From positions 55,636 through 119,635 of the forward strand of contig JABMDL010000010.1 of the NCBI GenBank assembly GCA_015903945.1: DNA of 64,000 bases. The letters run 5' to 3'. This document shows, piece by piece, positions 7,861 through 16,937 of the stretch (its first letter is position 1; the number at the start of each line of letters is the position of its first letter). The DNA is from Nitrospira sp. (GTDB taxonomy: Bacteria; Nitrospirota; Nitrospiria; Nitrospirales; Nitrospiraceae). The notes under the pieces were generated by a model, which was not told the origin of the DNA, made no database searches, and was given only the letters and a program-made list of their open reading frames with translations. Both the position numbers and the translations under genes were made by a program.

Positions 7861-10038
7861 CTATGATTTCTCCTGCCAGGACCGGACACGCCGCGCGGTG
7901 ATCACACCCTCTACTCGTTCGATGGCTTTCAGTACGCGATTCAAATGCGCTGTATCGGCGATCTCGACCACAAAATCCAACTCCGCCTTCCGATCCTCGC
8001 GTGTGATGATTTCCGCACGACTGATGTTGGCGTGACATTCCGCAATGGCGGAGGAAACATTCGCCAGCACCCCGGTCTTATCCGCGGCAATCACCGCGAT
8101 CTTCACCGGATGGTGCCCGGGAGTGGCGATATCCCACTCAACCTCCACCAGCCTCGCCCGATCATAATCCAGCGCCTCCAAGTTCGGGCAATCGACAGCG
8201 TGGATCGTGAGACCCCGCCCGCGTGTGATGTACCCCAAAATCTTGTCGCCGGGAACGGGGTTGCAACAGCGGGATAACTGCATCAACAAATCCCGTGCTC
8301 CCTTGACCTGAATCCCTTTGCTTAGACTCTTGTTGCCCGATACTTTCCCCGGACTGGTCGGCTCTTCAACAGGGGGACTGACGGATGCATGAGCTGCCAG
8401 CTTCCCCACGACTTGTGCCGTCGAGAGATGCCCGAAGCCGACGGCGGCAATCAGCTCATCGATCGTCCCATATCCTTCATGTGTTGCGGCATCAAGCAGT
8501 TGCTCGGACTTGAACGCCTGCGCAGGAGCCATCCCATGGCGGCGAAACTCCGCCTCCAACAACCGCCGGCCGATTTCGAGACTCCGCGTCTGTTCTTCGA
8601 CTTTGATCCAATGCTTGATTTTCGTCTTGGCCCGCGATGTCCGCACGAACTTGAGCCAATCCTTGTGCGGAGTCTGGGTGGGTGAGGTCAGAATTTCAAT
8701 AGTATCGCCACTCTCCACTTCGTGCCGCAACGGCACGATCTTGCCGTTCACCTTGGCACCCACGCAATGATCACCCACTTCCGTATGTATGGCGTAGGCG
8801 AAATCAATCGGGGTCGCCCCCTTGGGCAGTTCCTTCACCGAGCCCTTCGGAGTGAACACATAGACAACGTCGTGGAAGAGCTCCAGTTTGACCGAATCCA
8901 TGAATTGCCGGTTGTCCGGCAGATCCTTCTGCCACTCGACGAACTGCCTTAACCAGCCGAAGGCCTTGCTGTCTTTGTCATCGACTCGCCCTTGCTCTTT
9001 GTACTTCCAATGGGCCGCAATTCCATACTCGGCCACCCGATGCATATCTTCCGTGCGGATCTGAAATTCGACATGCTCCCCCTTCGGCCCTACGACGGTC
9101 GTATGGAGCGACTGATAGAGATTGGACTTGGGAATCGCAATGTAATCCTTGAACCGGCCTGGCAACGGACGCCACAAGGAGTGGATCACGCCGAGCGTGG
9201 CGTAACAATTCATTTTGCTATCGGTGATGATTCGCAGCGCCGTAAGGTCGAACACCTCGTCGAACGAAATCGACTGTTTGTTCATTTTCTGATAGACGCC
9301 GTACAGATGCTTCGGCCGGCCATAGACCGTTCCGACCAATCCGTTGTCGTCCAACGCCTTCTGCACAAGCGTGGTCACCTCTTGAATATACTGTTGCCGG
9401 TCCTCGTCCCGTTTGGCCACGCTGACGCGCAGCATTTCATAGACATCCGGCTTCAGATGTTTCAGACAGAGATCTTCCAGTTCGTTCTTGACCCAGCCGA
9501 TCCCGATGCGATTGGCCAGGGGGGCGTAAATCTCCAGTGTTTCCTGCGAGATTTCCTGCCGCTTCCGCTCATCGAGGTGCTCCAGCGTCCGCATGTTATG
9601 CAACCGATCAGCGAGCTTGATGATCACGACGCGGATGTCGTCCGCCATCGAGAGCACCATCTTTCGGAAATTTTCCGCCTGTTTTTCCTCCGAGCTTCTG
9701 AAGGTAATTTTTCCAATCTTGGTGACGCCGTCGACCAAGTGGACCACTTCTTTCCCAAACTCCCGTTCAAGTTCCTCGACCGTCGCCACCGTATCTTCCA
9801 AGGTATCGTGGAGCAATCCGGCCACAACCGCCGTCACGTCGGTTTTCAACATCGTCAACACCCCGGCCACCGCCACAGGATGCTGTACATAGGGTTCTCC
9901 GGAACGCCGCGTCTGGCCTTCGTGCGCCTTGGCGGAAAACTCATAGGCCTTGCGGATCACACTGAGATCCGTGTCCGGTTGATAGTTCCGGACCCGCGTC
10001 AAGAGCTGCTCGATATCGGTAACCGTTTCGTACACCAT
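7861..10038 (-). CDS. relA/spoT: Bifunctional (p)ppGpp synthetase/hydrolase RelA/SpoT
   Basis: Stringent-response enzyme of about 725 residues that makes and degrades (p)ppGpp. Domains in order: HD hydrolase (GLLHDTLEDT near residue 70), synthetase (EYGIAAHWKYKEQGR near residue 320), TGS (VYVFTPKGSVKELPKGATPIDFA starting near residue 390) and a C-terminal ACT domain (VLANVSSAIAECHANISRAE). An intact HD motif suggests that hydrolysis is active. The frame is open to 10107, but the ATG at 10038 gives the normal N-terminus and lies just after the recJ stop; the two genes probably form one transcript. Confidence 0.95.
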   Translation of the reverse strand: MVYETVTDIEQLLTRVRNYQPDTDLSVIRKAYEFSAKAHEGQTRRSGEPYVQHPVAVAGVLTMLKTDVTAVVAGLLHDTLEDTVATVEELEREFGKEVVHLVDGVTKIGKITFRSSEEKQAENFRKMVLSMADDIRVVIIKLADRLHNMRTLEHLDERKRQEISQETLEIYAPLANRIGIGWVKNELEDLCLKHLKPDVYEMLRVSVAKRDEDRQQYIQEVTTLVQKALDDNGLVGTVYGRPKHLYGVYQKMNKQSISFDEVFDLTALRIITDSKMNCYATLGVIHSLWRPLPGRFKDYIAIPKSNLYQSLHTTVVGPKGEHVEFQIRTEDMHRVAEYGIAAHWKYKEQGRVDDKDSKAFGWLRQFVEWQKDLPDNRQFMDSVKLELFHDVVYVFTPKGSVKELPKGATPIDFAYAIHTEVGDHCVGAKVNGKIVPLRHEVESGDTIEILTSPTQTPHKDWLKFVRTSRAKTKIKHWIKVEEQTRSLEIGRRLLEAEFRRHGMAPAQAFKSEQLLDAATHEGYGTIDELIAAVGFGHLSTAQVVGKLAAHASVSPPVEEPTSPGKVSGNKSLSKGIQVKGARDLLMQLSRCCNPVPGDKILGYITRGRGLTIHAVDCPNLEALDYDRARLVEVEWDIATPGHHPVKIAVIAADKTGVLANVSSAIAECHANISRAEIITREDRKAELDFVVEIADTAHLNRVLKAIERVEGVITARRVRSWQEKS

Positions 10039-10043
10039 ACACC

Positions 10044-11741
10044 CTACTCGGACACCGCGGGGCGAATGTCGCGGATGCGCAATTGAATCCGATCGTATCC
10101 GTTCCAATGATTCATTTCAGGCGTAAACGCCACATCCACGGGCGTTCGAATCGAGAGGCCCTGGGCTTCGAGCGATTTCATGCCGAACCCAATCCCGTCG
10201 AAGGCGAGCGACCGCCCTTGGCGGAGCGTCATCTTGAGATGCTTCTCCCCTACCACGCGTGCAGTCATAATCTCCAGCCGCCTTCCCGCAAACATCGGTT
10301 CCGGATTGCCAGCCCCGAACGGATGCAACGTGCCGATTTCCTGAAGCAGGCGGTGGGTGACCTCCTCCAATCTGACTTCAGAATCGACATGTAAGGCGGA
10401 CACAGACCGGGCCTCCTTGGCCCATTGACTCGCCATTGCCGAAAAGCGCTCCGCGAATTCTGGCAACCGATCTTCAGAAATCGTCACCCCCGCCGCGCTG
10501 GGGTGGCCACCGAATGCCACGACGAATTCACGACACGCGGCGATACCTTGATAGAGATCAAATCCAGGAACGGTGCGGGCCGAGCCCTTACCGATTCCTT
10601 GCTCATTGACGGCAATCACGACGGCAGGTCGGTGAAATCGTTCGACGAGCCTCGCCGCGACGATCCCTACCACACCCAGATGCCAGTGGCGGGACGCAAG
10701 GACGATCGCACCGGGGAGCTTGTCCTCATCCACCTGCGCCAAGGCCTCCCGCATGATCTCCGATTCGAGTCGCTGGCGAACTCGATTCAACTGGTCCAGC
10801 TCTTCAGCCAATTGTTTCGCCTCCGCCTCAGAGTCCGTCGTGAGCAACTGGACCCCTTTGACCGCATGTTCCAGACGGCCGGCCGCATTCAACCTGGGCG
10901 CCAGCTTGAAGGCGATCGTTTCCGCCGTGCACGCCGCCGTCACGCCGGATACCTGCTTCAAGGCTCTGATGCCACACCGAGCTCCGCGCGTAATCTGTGC
11001 CAACCCTTCACGCACAAAGATACGGTTCTCATCTGTGAGCGGGACCACATCGGCAATGGTGGAGAGCGCGACCAAATCCAAAAGCGACTCCAACGAGACC
11101 GATCCAGACCCATACGTCGCCTCATACGCACCGGCCACTTTGTACGCCAGCCCGCCAGAGCACAATCCACGGAATGGATAACGGGCATCGCGCCGATGGG
11201 GATTCATGATGGCCAACGCCGGTGGCAGATCCTCATCGGTCTGGTGATGGTCTGTGACGATCACCTCAAGTCCCAATCGGTTAGCCACCGCAATCTCATG
11301 ATGCGACGTTGCCCCGCAATCCGACGTCACCAGCAGCGTCACCCCCTCGCCTGCCAGTTTTCGGATCGCGCCTTCATTCAATCCATATCCCTCGCGGACT
11401 CGATGCGGCACATAAGCACAGGCATTGGCACCCAGCCCTCGGAAGAATGAGAGGTAAATGCTGGTCGCTGACATGCCGTCGACATCGTAGTCGCCGTAAA
11501 AACAGATCCGTTCCTGCTGAATTGTCGCCCGGTGCAGGCGTTCGACGGCCTTGTCCATGTCGGGAATCAAAAAGGGATCGTGGGCTTTGCCGGGAGACAT
11601 CCAGGCTGTGGCTTCATCGAGCGTGGTCACGCCACGAGCCATCAACAGCGACGCTGTGGCGGAAGAAATCGATAACGCCTGAGCCAGGGCCGCCCGTTGA
11701 GTCGGATCAATATCGCGAAAGATCCAGAGTTTCGAGTGCAT
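10044..11741 (-). CDS. recJ: Single-stranded-DNA-specific exonuclease RecJ
   Basis: 5'-3' ssDNA exonuclease of repair and recombination, about 565 residues. DHH-family motifs are present: FYGDYDVDGMSATS near residue 75, VTSDCGA, VTDHHQTDEDLP near residue 160, and the DHHA1 signature FGGHPSAAGVT near residue 445. The start is the ATG at 11741, preceded by GAGGTGAGG; a GTG two codons earlier is less likely. It is followed within a few bases by relA/spoT. Confidence 0.95.
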   Translation of the reverse strand: MHSKLWIFRDIDPTQRAALAQALSISSATASLLMARGVTTLDEATAWMSPGKAHDPFLIPDMDKAVERLHRATIQQERICFYGDYDVDGMSATSIYLSFFRGLGANACAYVPHRVREGYGLNEGAIRKLAGEGVTLLVTSDCGATSHHEIAVANRLGLEVIVTDHHQTDEDLPPALAIMNPHRRDARYPFRGLCSGGLAYKVAGAYEATYGSGSVSLESLLDLVALSTIADVVPLTDENRIFVREGLAQITRGARCGIRALKQVSGVTAACTAETIAFKLAPRLNAAGRLEHAVKGVQLLTTDSEAEAKQLAEELDQLNRVRQRLESEIMREALAQVDEDKLPGAIVLASRHWHLGVVGIVAARLVERFHRPAVVIAVNEQGIGKGSARTVPGFDLYQGIAACREFVVAFGGHPSAAGVTISEDRLPEFAERFSAMASQWAKEARSVSALHVDSEVRLEEVTHRLLQEIGTLHPFGAGNPEPMFAGRRLEIMTARVVGEKHLKMTLRQGRSLAFDGIGFGMKSLEAQGLSIRTPVDVAFTPEMNHWNGYDRIQLRIRDIRPAVSE

Positions 11742-11983
11742 CCTCACCTCGTGACGGGCGTCGGTCTATGTGGAAATGCGTTCGCCGGGAATCACCTTAC
11801 AGTATTCACATGAATTATACGGAGTTACGCGGATGGTAATGGCTCCCCTTCCCATTGTCAAACCGATCGTGCCGACACGGTCTTCTCGGTCTGCCCGGCA
11901 AAGCGCACTGACGGCTGGATTGTAGGAAAACGGCGCACAGTGGACGGAGAGAGGGGAAGAGGGAATAGGAACCGGCTGGTTGG

Positions 11984-12208
11984 CTACTCCCCTCCCTTTT
12001 GAACGTAGTTTTTTACGAATTCTTCGGCATTCTTTTCCAGCACATCGTCGATTTCATCGACGAGCTTGTCGATATCTTCCTTGAGCTTCTTGCCGGCCTC
12101 AACGACCTTGAGCTTCTTGCCGGCCTCAACGACCTTGGGATTCGCTTTGACCTCATCCTTAGCCTGGGGCTCCCGTTTCGGTTCTTGTTTGCGCTCTTGT
12201 TTTTCCAT
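11984..12208 (-). CDS. pup: Prokaryotic ubiquitin-like protein Pup, with C-terminal Gly-Gly-Glu
   Basis: A 74-residue, very charged, probably disordered protein. Its C-terminus (DEIDDVLEKNAEEF, then VKNYVQKGGE) matches the conserved end of actinobacterial Pup almost residue for residue. Pup is ligated to lysines of target proteins by PafA and directs them to the Mpa-proteasome. It ends in Glu, not Gln, so no deamidation by Dop is needed before ligation. The segment VVEAGKKLK occurs twice in a row, from a 27-bp tandem duplication. A GGGGAGG ribosome site precedes the ATG. No pafA, dop, mpa or prcBA gene is in the window, so pup is separated from its usual cluster. Confidence 0.88.
   Translation of the reverse strand: MEKQERKQEPKREPQAKDEVKANPKVVEAGKKLKVVEAGKKLKEDIDKLVDEIDDVLEKNAEEFVKNYVQKGGE
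12081..12134. repeat. Perfect 27-bp tandem duplication inside pup
   Basis: Units 12081-12107 and 12108-12134 are identical (each begins ttgagcttcttgccgg). The unit is a multiple of three, so it adds nine residues without shifting frame. Confidence 0.95.
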
Positions 12209-12320
12209 TCGAGCACCTCCCCTGGATCAGGGACCATGTTGTGGTTCACTCACCGGCACGACCGCACAGGCTCACCTTACTCCACGCCACTAAAACCCGT
12301 CAAGGCAAGGGCTAAAACGA

Positions 12321-12355
12321 GAAGCGCCGTCCGGATTAAGTCCGAACGGCGCTTC
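12321..12355 (-). terminator. Hairpin downstream of hppA, probable terminator
   Basis: Inverted repeat gaagcgccgt-ccgga / tccg-aacggcgcttc, with one mismatch or bulge and a short loop, about 30 bases after the hppA stop. On the minus strand it is followed by CTCGTTTTAG, a short T-run. Confidence 0.65.
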
Positions 12356-12385
12356 ACACGTCACGAACGATGTCTCTCGATGCGT

Positions 12386-14443
12386 TTATCTCGCGATCAA
12401 TGACACGATCAACAGCGCGACGATGTTGATGACCTTGATCATCGGATTCACCGCCGGCCCGGCCGTATCCTTATAGGGATCGCCGACCGTGTCACCGGTG
12501 ACCGCGGCTTTGTGCGTATCGGTCCCTTTCAGGCCCTGTTCCTCGATGAACTTCTTCGCATTGTCCCATGCACCGCCGCCGCTCGTCATCGAGATCGCGA
12601 CGAACAGGCCGGTGACGATGCTGCCGACCAGCACACCGCCGAGCGCCTGAGGTCCGAGGACCAGCCCGACGATCACGGGCGAGACCACCGGAATCAGCCC
12701 GGGAACCATCATTTTTTGAATCGCCGCCTTCGTGACGATATCGACACAGGTGCCGTACTCCGGCTTGCCGGTCCCTTCCATGATGCCCTTGATCGTGCGG
12801 AACTGCCGCCGCACTTCTTCCACAATCAAACCGCCCGCTTCACCGACGGCTCTCATGCAGAGGGCGCCAAAAATAAACGGCAGCATGCCGCCCAAAAACA
12901 ATCCAACCAGCACCTTGGGATTGGATAGGTCGAACGCCGCCAACGCCGGATTATGCGCTGCGACCTCACGAGAATATTCCGCAAACAATACCACCGCCGC
13001 CAATCCCGCTGAACCGATCGCATAGCCCTTCGTTACGGCTTTGGTCGTGTTGCCGACCGCGTCGAGCGGATCGGTGATGTCGCGGACCGCTTTGCCTAAG
13101 TGCGACATTTCGGCAATGCCACCGGCATTGTCGGTGATGGGGCCGAACGCGTCGATCGCCACGACGATCCCGGCCATCGAGAGCATCGACACCGCCGCCA
13201 CGGCCACACCGTACAACCCGCCGGACTCCGCCCCGCCGCAGATCCAGAAGCTGCCTAGAATGGCTGCCGCAATCACCACGACCGGCGCCGCCGTCGCCTG
13301 CATGCCGACCGCAAGACCCGCGATGATATTCGTCGCATGACCGGTTTCACTGGCCTTGGCGATATACTTCACCGGCTCGTAATTTTTCGACGTATAGTAG
13401 TCAGTAATGAACACCAACGCCAAAGTCACGGCCAATCCAATCAGTGCCGCCGCGTAGTAGCTCATGCCGCTGACTCCGCCGACGCCGTCCATAATTTTCG
13501 ACGTAATGGGGAAGAACGCGATGGCTGCGATCCCACCGGCCACGAACAGGCCCTTGTACAAGGCCGTCATGATCTCGCCGCCCTCGCTCACTTTCACGAA
13601 CAAGATCCCGATAATCGTTGCGAAGATCGTCACACCGCCCAACGCGAGCGGATAGAGAATCGGAGCCGTCGCCCCCTTGAACATCGTGAAGGCCAGGACC
13701 ATTGCCGCGACTGTCGTCACCGCATACGTTTCAAACAGGTCCGCGGCCATGCCGGCGCAATCGCCGACGTTGTCGCCGACGTTGTCCGCAATCACAGCCG
13801 GATTACGGGGATCGTCCTCAGGGATGCCGGCTTCCACCTTTCCAACGAGATCCGCGCCCACGTCCGCCGCCTTGGTATAGATACCGCCGCCCACCCGGGC
13901 GAAGACCGAGATCAAACTGCCGCCGAACCCAAGGCTGAGCAAGGCGTGAATGGCTTTCTCTTGCCCGGCCACCGATTGTGCGATCATATAGAAGGTCGTG
14001 ATCGCCAAGAGTCCCAGACCGATCAGCAACAGACCGGTCACCGCACCCCCTCGAAACGCGACGGTCAAGGCGGCATTCATGCCGTCATGGGCCGCTTGAG
14101 CCGTCCGTACATTCGCGCGCACCGCGATGATCATGCCCACATAGCCGGCGATTGACGAGGCTCCCGCGCCTACCAGAAATCCGATCGCCGTCAACAAGCC
14201 GAATTTGTCGGAAGCAGCTCCTGCGCCCCAGAGCACGACGAACAGCACAGCCGCCACCATCCCCACCGTCCGATATTGGCGGTTCATGTAGGCGCTGGCG
14301 CCTTCCTGGATGGCCTTGGCAATTTCCTGCATCTTTGCGTTGCCGGCATTCAGTTTGAACACCCACATGGCCAGATAGAGGCCATAGGCAATTCCGGCCA
14401 CAGCCGCGACCAACGCAAACGTCACAATCGCTGAATCACTCAC
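12386..14443 (-). CDS. hppA: Membrane-bound proton-translocating pyrophosphatase
   Basis: Integral membrane pump of 685 residues with about 15-16 helices that couples PPi hydrolysis to ion transport. Signatures seen: [14 protein letters not shown] near residue 190, [18 protein letters not shown] near 225 and [15 protein letters not shown] near the C-terminus. The GNTTKAVT segment has Lys and Thr at the two positions that, from known mutagenesis of the family, mark the K+-independent H+-pumping type (the K+-dependent type has Ala and Gly). The start is the GTG at 14443, with GGAGGG upstream. It may recover energy from biosynthetic PPi or run in reverse. Confidence 0.95.
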   Translation of the reverse strand: MSDSAIVTFALVAAVAGIAYGLYLAMWVFKLNAGNAKMQEIAKAIQEGASAYMNRQYRTVGMVAAVLFVVLWGAGAASDKFGLLTAIGFLVGAGASSIAGYVGMIIAVRANVRTAQAAHDGMNAALTVAFRGGAVTGLLLIGLGLLAITTFYMIAQSVAGQEKAIHALLSLGFGGSLISVFARVGGGIYTKAADVGADLVGKVEAGIPEDDPRNPAVIADNVGDNVGDCAGMAADLFETYAVTTVAAMVLAFTMFKGATAPILYPLALGGVTIFATIIGILFVKVSEGGEIMTALYKGLFVAGGIAAIAFFPITSKIMDGVGGVSGMSYYAAALIGLAVTLALVFITDYYTSKNYEPVKYIAKASETGHATNIIAGLAVGMQATAAPVVVIAAAILGSFWICGGAESGGLYGVAVAAVSMLSMAGIVVAIDAFGPITDNAGGIAEMSHLGKAVRDITDPLDAVGNTTKAVTKGYAIGSAGLAAVVLFAEYSREVAAHNPALAAFDLSNPKVLVGLFLGGMLPFIFGALCMRAVGEAGGLIVEEVRRQFRTIKGIMEGTGKPEYGTCVDIVTKAAIQKMMVPGLIPVVSPVIVGLVLGPQALGGVLVGSIVTGLFVAISMTSGGGAWDNAKKFIEEQGLKGTDTHKAAVTGDTVGDPYKDTAGPAVNPMIKVINIVALLIVSLIAR

Positions 14444-14682
14444 GGGATACCCTCCTGGTGGATAAACGCACTCCTTATGTCACACGGCTCCCCGTGGCTT
14501 CAACCCAACCAAAGTACATGAGGCAAGTGGGGAAACCGTCTGGTGTGCAGGAGCAGCGAGCGGCTAACTATTGGAAAAGCCGCGCCATTCTATACAGATG
14601 AGTCTGGCGGATCAAGACGAAAGATAGGGGTGGGCAATAGGTGCCTTCACATGGAACGATCACGACAAACCGGCACATTATG

Positions 14683-14711
14683 TTTACGCCGCCGACCGAC
14701 TTTGTTATAGT
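14683..14711 (+). promoter_or_regulatory. Possible sigma-70 promoter for the gene at 14733
   Basis: TTTACG at 14683, a 17-base spacer and TATAGT at 14706-14711, giving a transcript that starts close to the ATG at 14733. Confidence 0.4.
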
Positions 14712-14732
14712 CCGCGGAGCGCGGAGCGACGG

Positions 14733-14987
14733 ATGGGACTGGAACCGAATTATATCGTCATCGACGGCCAGAATTTCAGCAAGGCGAAGCTGGCATTGGA
14801 CAATCACGTCTACAAAAACTGCCAGATCGATGACTGTGATCTCTACTATAGCGGCGGACAATACGAACTGCTGGACACCCACATCACCAATTCACGCCTG
14901 ATCCTCAACCACCCGGCCAAGGGCATCTACAACGCCCTGCAGATCTTCAAGATGAAATCGCCAGGCTCGCGTATCGTCTTCGAGTAA
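14733..14987 (+). CDS. Hypothetical protein
   Basis: 84 residues beginning MGLEPNYIVIDGQNFSKAK. It alternates short hydrophobic strands and Asn/Asp-rich turns (DNHVYKNCQIDDCDLYY), which suggests a small beta-rich, perhaps beta-helix-like fold. No signal peptide. It sits 19 bases before the methyltransferase gene in the same direction. Family not recognised. Confidence 0.6.
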   Translation: MGLEPNYIVIDGQNFSKAKLALDNHVYKNCQIDDCDLYYSGGQYELLDTHITNSRLILNHPAKGIYNALQIFKMKSPGSRIVFE

Positions 14988-15006
14988 CGTCCGAAGGACG
15001 TCGTCC

Positions 15007-15690
15007 TTGCCCTATACCTACGACTACACCAGCCAGGCAGTCGGTGAGAGCGCGGCCCGACGATACTTCCGCTCCGTGAAGATGGCGCTCACCCGCTGTC
15101 TCAGAAAAAAAACCTTCCAGTTCGACGGCCGAACATACGAGTACCTATACCACCCGTACAACAGAACCTGGAAGAACGAGCGCGGCGTCGAAATTCCGAT
15201 CTTCCGTGAACTACTGCTGCAACACCAGGGCAAGCGGATCCTGGAAGTCGGCAACGTCCTCTCGCACTATTTTCCCATTCAGCATGACGTCGTCGACAAG
15301 TACGAAGTCAGCCCCGGCGTCATCAACAAGGATATCGTGGAGTTTATCCCCCAGCAGAACTACGACCTCATCGTCAGCATCTCAACGTTGGAGCATGTCG
15401 GGTGGGACGAACAACCGCAGGAACCGACCAAGCTGCTCCAAGCAATCGAGCATCTTCGAAATCGCTGTCTCGCCCCTGGTGGACAGATCGTGGCGAGCCT
15501 ACCGGTGGGCTACAACAAGTTTTTCGACGGGTTGCTCCGCGACGGCAAGAGCCCCTTCACCACGCAGCATTTTCTCAAGCGGATCTCGAAGCGGAACTAC
15601 TGGGTGGAATCGGATTGGAACGGGTGCAAGGACGCGACCTACGGCCGGTTCGTTGCCCACGCCATCTGCATCGGGATCGTCCAGAGATAA
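15007..15690 (+). CDS. SAM-dependent methyltransferase-like protein
   Basis: 227 residues with a class I methyltransferase pattern: KRILEVGNVLSHY (SAM-binding motif I) near residue 76, YDLIVSISTLEHVGWDE (motif IV region) near residue 118 and CLAPGGQIVASLPVGYN near residue 155. The substrate is unknown; the spacing resembles proteins of polysaccharide or cell-surface loci. The start is the TTG at 15007, with AAGGA at the right distance; an internal ATG at 15082 would remove a conserved-looking N-terminus. Likely cotranscribed with the small gene before it. Confidence 0.75.
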   Translation: MPYTYDYTSQAVGESAARRYFRSVKMALTRCLRKKTFQFDGRTYEYLYHPYNRTWKNERGVEIPIFRELLLQHQGKRILEVGNVLSHYFPIQHDVVDKYEVSPGVINKDIVEFIPQQNYDLIVSISTLEHVGWDEQPQEPTKLLQAIEHLRNRCLAPGGQIVASLPVGYNKFFDGLLRDGKSPFTTQHFLKRISKRNYWVESDWNGCKDATYGRFVAHAICIGIVQR

Positions 15691-15823
15691 TCCTCACTAC
15701 CGAGCACTAGTCGTCTTAAGTTCTAATCAGGCGGCGCGCCGCCGTCCGTGCCTTGGCACTTTGTCCATCACTGTCCGTTGCAACGGCTGCTTTGAGCGAT
15801 AACGAATAGAACTTCCACAAGCC

Positions 15824-16159
15824 TCATAGGCATTGCGACGGCAGCTCTCCATTGATAGTCCATATCTCAAAACTATCTACCCTGTGGCTTGCACTGACGG
15901 AAAAGTCAACGCGCAGTCTTTGATTGCAAGGGAATCCATCAAGGTCACGATAGCAACTTGCGTCGTCGCATACGAACTGACGTCGTGAAAGCTCGGTTTT
16001 TGCTGCATCTAGCGAGCGACCGACAACACCCCAACTGGCGACAGCAGCTCGGAACGCGTCCGCGCTCGCATAGTGCTCGGCATTCGAACACCCCGACGCC
16101 AGCAGCATGAAGACAATTAGGACAGTTCCGTTGAATACCGTAAAATGTTCGTTCTTCAT
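15824..16159 (-). CDS. Hypothetical lipoprotein
   Basis: 111 residues with a type II signal sequence (GTVLIVFMLLASGC, lipobox Cys near residue 24). The mature part has three more cysteines (FVCDDASC and FPCNQR), which could form disulfides in the periplasm. Lower GC and a lone position suggest an accessory gene. Function unknown. Confidence 0.6.
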   Translation of the reverse strand: MKNEHFTVFNGTVLIVFMLLASGCSNAEHYASADAFRAAVASWGVVGRSLDAAKTELSRRQFVCDDASCYRDLDGFPCNQRLRVDFSVSASHRVDSFEIWTINGELPSQCL

Positions 16160-16330
16160 TGGTTGCGTGAACAGGAATGGGGTAAGTGCAATTTCGCAGA
16201 AACGGCTTATGGCATTTGAGACATTGCAATCATGAATACCTCCATTGTCCTCAATTCGCTGTCCAATTTAGCGATGTCGGGATGATCCAACCCCAAACTT
16301 TCGATTTCTGTGATCAGCTGGAACTGCAGA

Positions 16331-16630
16331 TTAGCCCTCTCTCTTTAATCGTTTCCTGATCCACAATGGATTCCTGCGGCAATCCAATATGGCATGCACA
16401 TGAACGATATTGTCCTCCACGCTGTAGTAAATGGCGAATGGGAAGCGCTTGGAGAGGCAACGGTGATGACCATATACGACTTGATGGATTCCGCCGTACA
16501 TGAGAAGCGAATCGATATCTGAGAACAAGCAGTCTAGGAAGTATGCTCCAAGACCGGCTTCCCGGCCCTCATAGAAGCGGAAGCCCTGGATGAGATCATC
16601 CTGGGCTTCATCCAGGATCCTGATTTTCAC
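16331..16630 (-). CDS. RelE/ParE-superfamily toxin
   Basis: About 100 residues with the RelE/ParE fold pattern: ILDEAQDDLIQGFRFYE helix, GLGAYFLDCLFSDID helix, then strands FPFAIYYSVEDNIVHVHAILD and a C-terminal basic RRNPLWIRKRL. These toxins cleave mRNA at the ribosome (RelE) or poison gyrase (ParE); which one applies cannot be decided. The GTG at 16630 overlaps the stop of the antitoxin gene (GTGA), giving coupled translation; the frame is open further upstream but would run into the antitoxin. Confidence 0.85.
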   Translation of the reverse strand: MKIRILDEAQDDLIQGFRFYEGREAGLGAYFLDCLFSDIDSLLMYGGIHQVVYGHHRCLSKRFPFAIYYSVEDNIVHVHAILDCRRNPLWIRKRLKREG

Positions 16631-16845
16631 GAGACCTTGTTTCGGATGTCCGCTTTGGCGGTCTCCCAATCGACGAATTGAGACTGCCCCTCGGCGACTC
16701 GTTGGCGGCGCTCATCAAGGATGTCTTTGTGCCAGGCGGGGGACTCGATGGCTTCCGGAGTACGGGTGATGTCTTCCCACAAAGACTCCATCGCAGCAAG
16801 TTTCTCGTGGAGGCTCATGTCTTTGAGGGGAAGATTGAATGACAT
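16627..16845 (-). CDS. Addiction-module antitoxin (Unstab_antitox-like)
   Basis: 72 residues of the small helical antitoxin family that accompanies ParE/RelE toxins: LHEKLAAMESLWEDIT at the N-terminus, then PAWHKDILDERRQRVAEG and a C-terminal DWETAKADIRNKV typical of the family. It precedes the toxin gene and overlaps it by four bases, the usual order. The 171 bases after the toxin gene (16160-16330) hold no gene that I can support. Confidence 0.85.
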   Translation of the reverse strand: MSFNLPLKDMSLHEKLAAMESLWEDITRTPEAIESPAWHKDILDERRQRVAEGQSQFVDWETAKADIRNKVS

Positions 16846-16937
16846 AGGCTCAGTATACCTTAGGGCCGAATAGATTCAAATCCATCAAATAGCAGCTCTT
16901 TTCTCGACGAGATACGCTTCACGAGGGACGAACGACG

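Noticed and set aside
10425..11450. 341-codon plus-strand open frame
   Set aside because: Antisense to recJ, whose DHH motifs are intact.
15727..15745. GC-rich palindrome ggcggcgcgccgcc
   Set aside because: Too short and without a T-run on either strand; could be a restriction-type site by chance.
16160..16330. Short minus-strand reading after the toxin stop (about 40 codons, LITEIESLGLDHPDIAKL region)
   Set aside because: No usable start codon before the readable part; not enough to call a gene.
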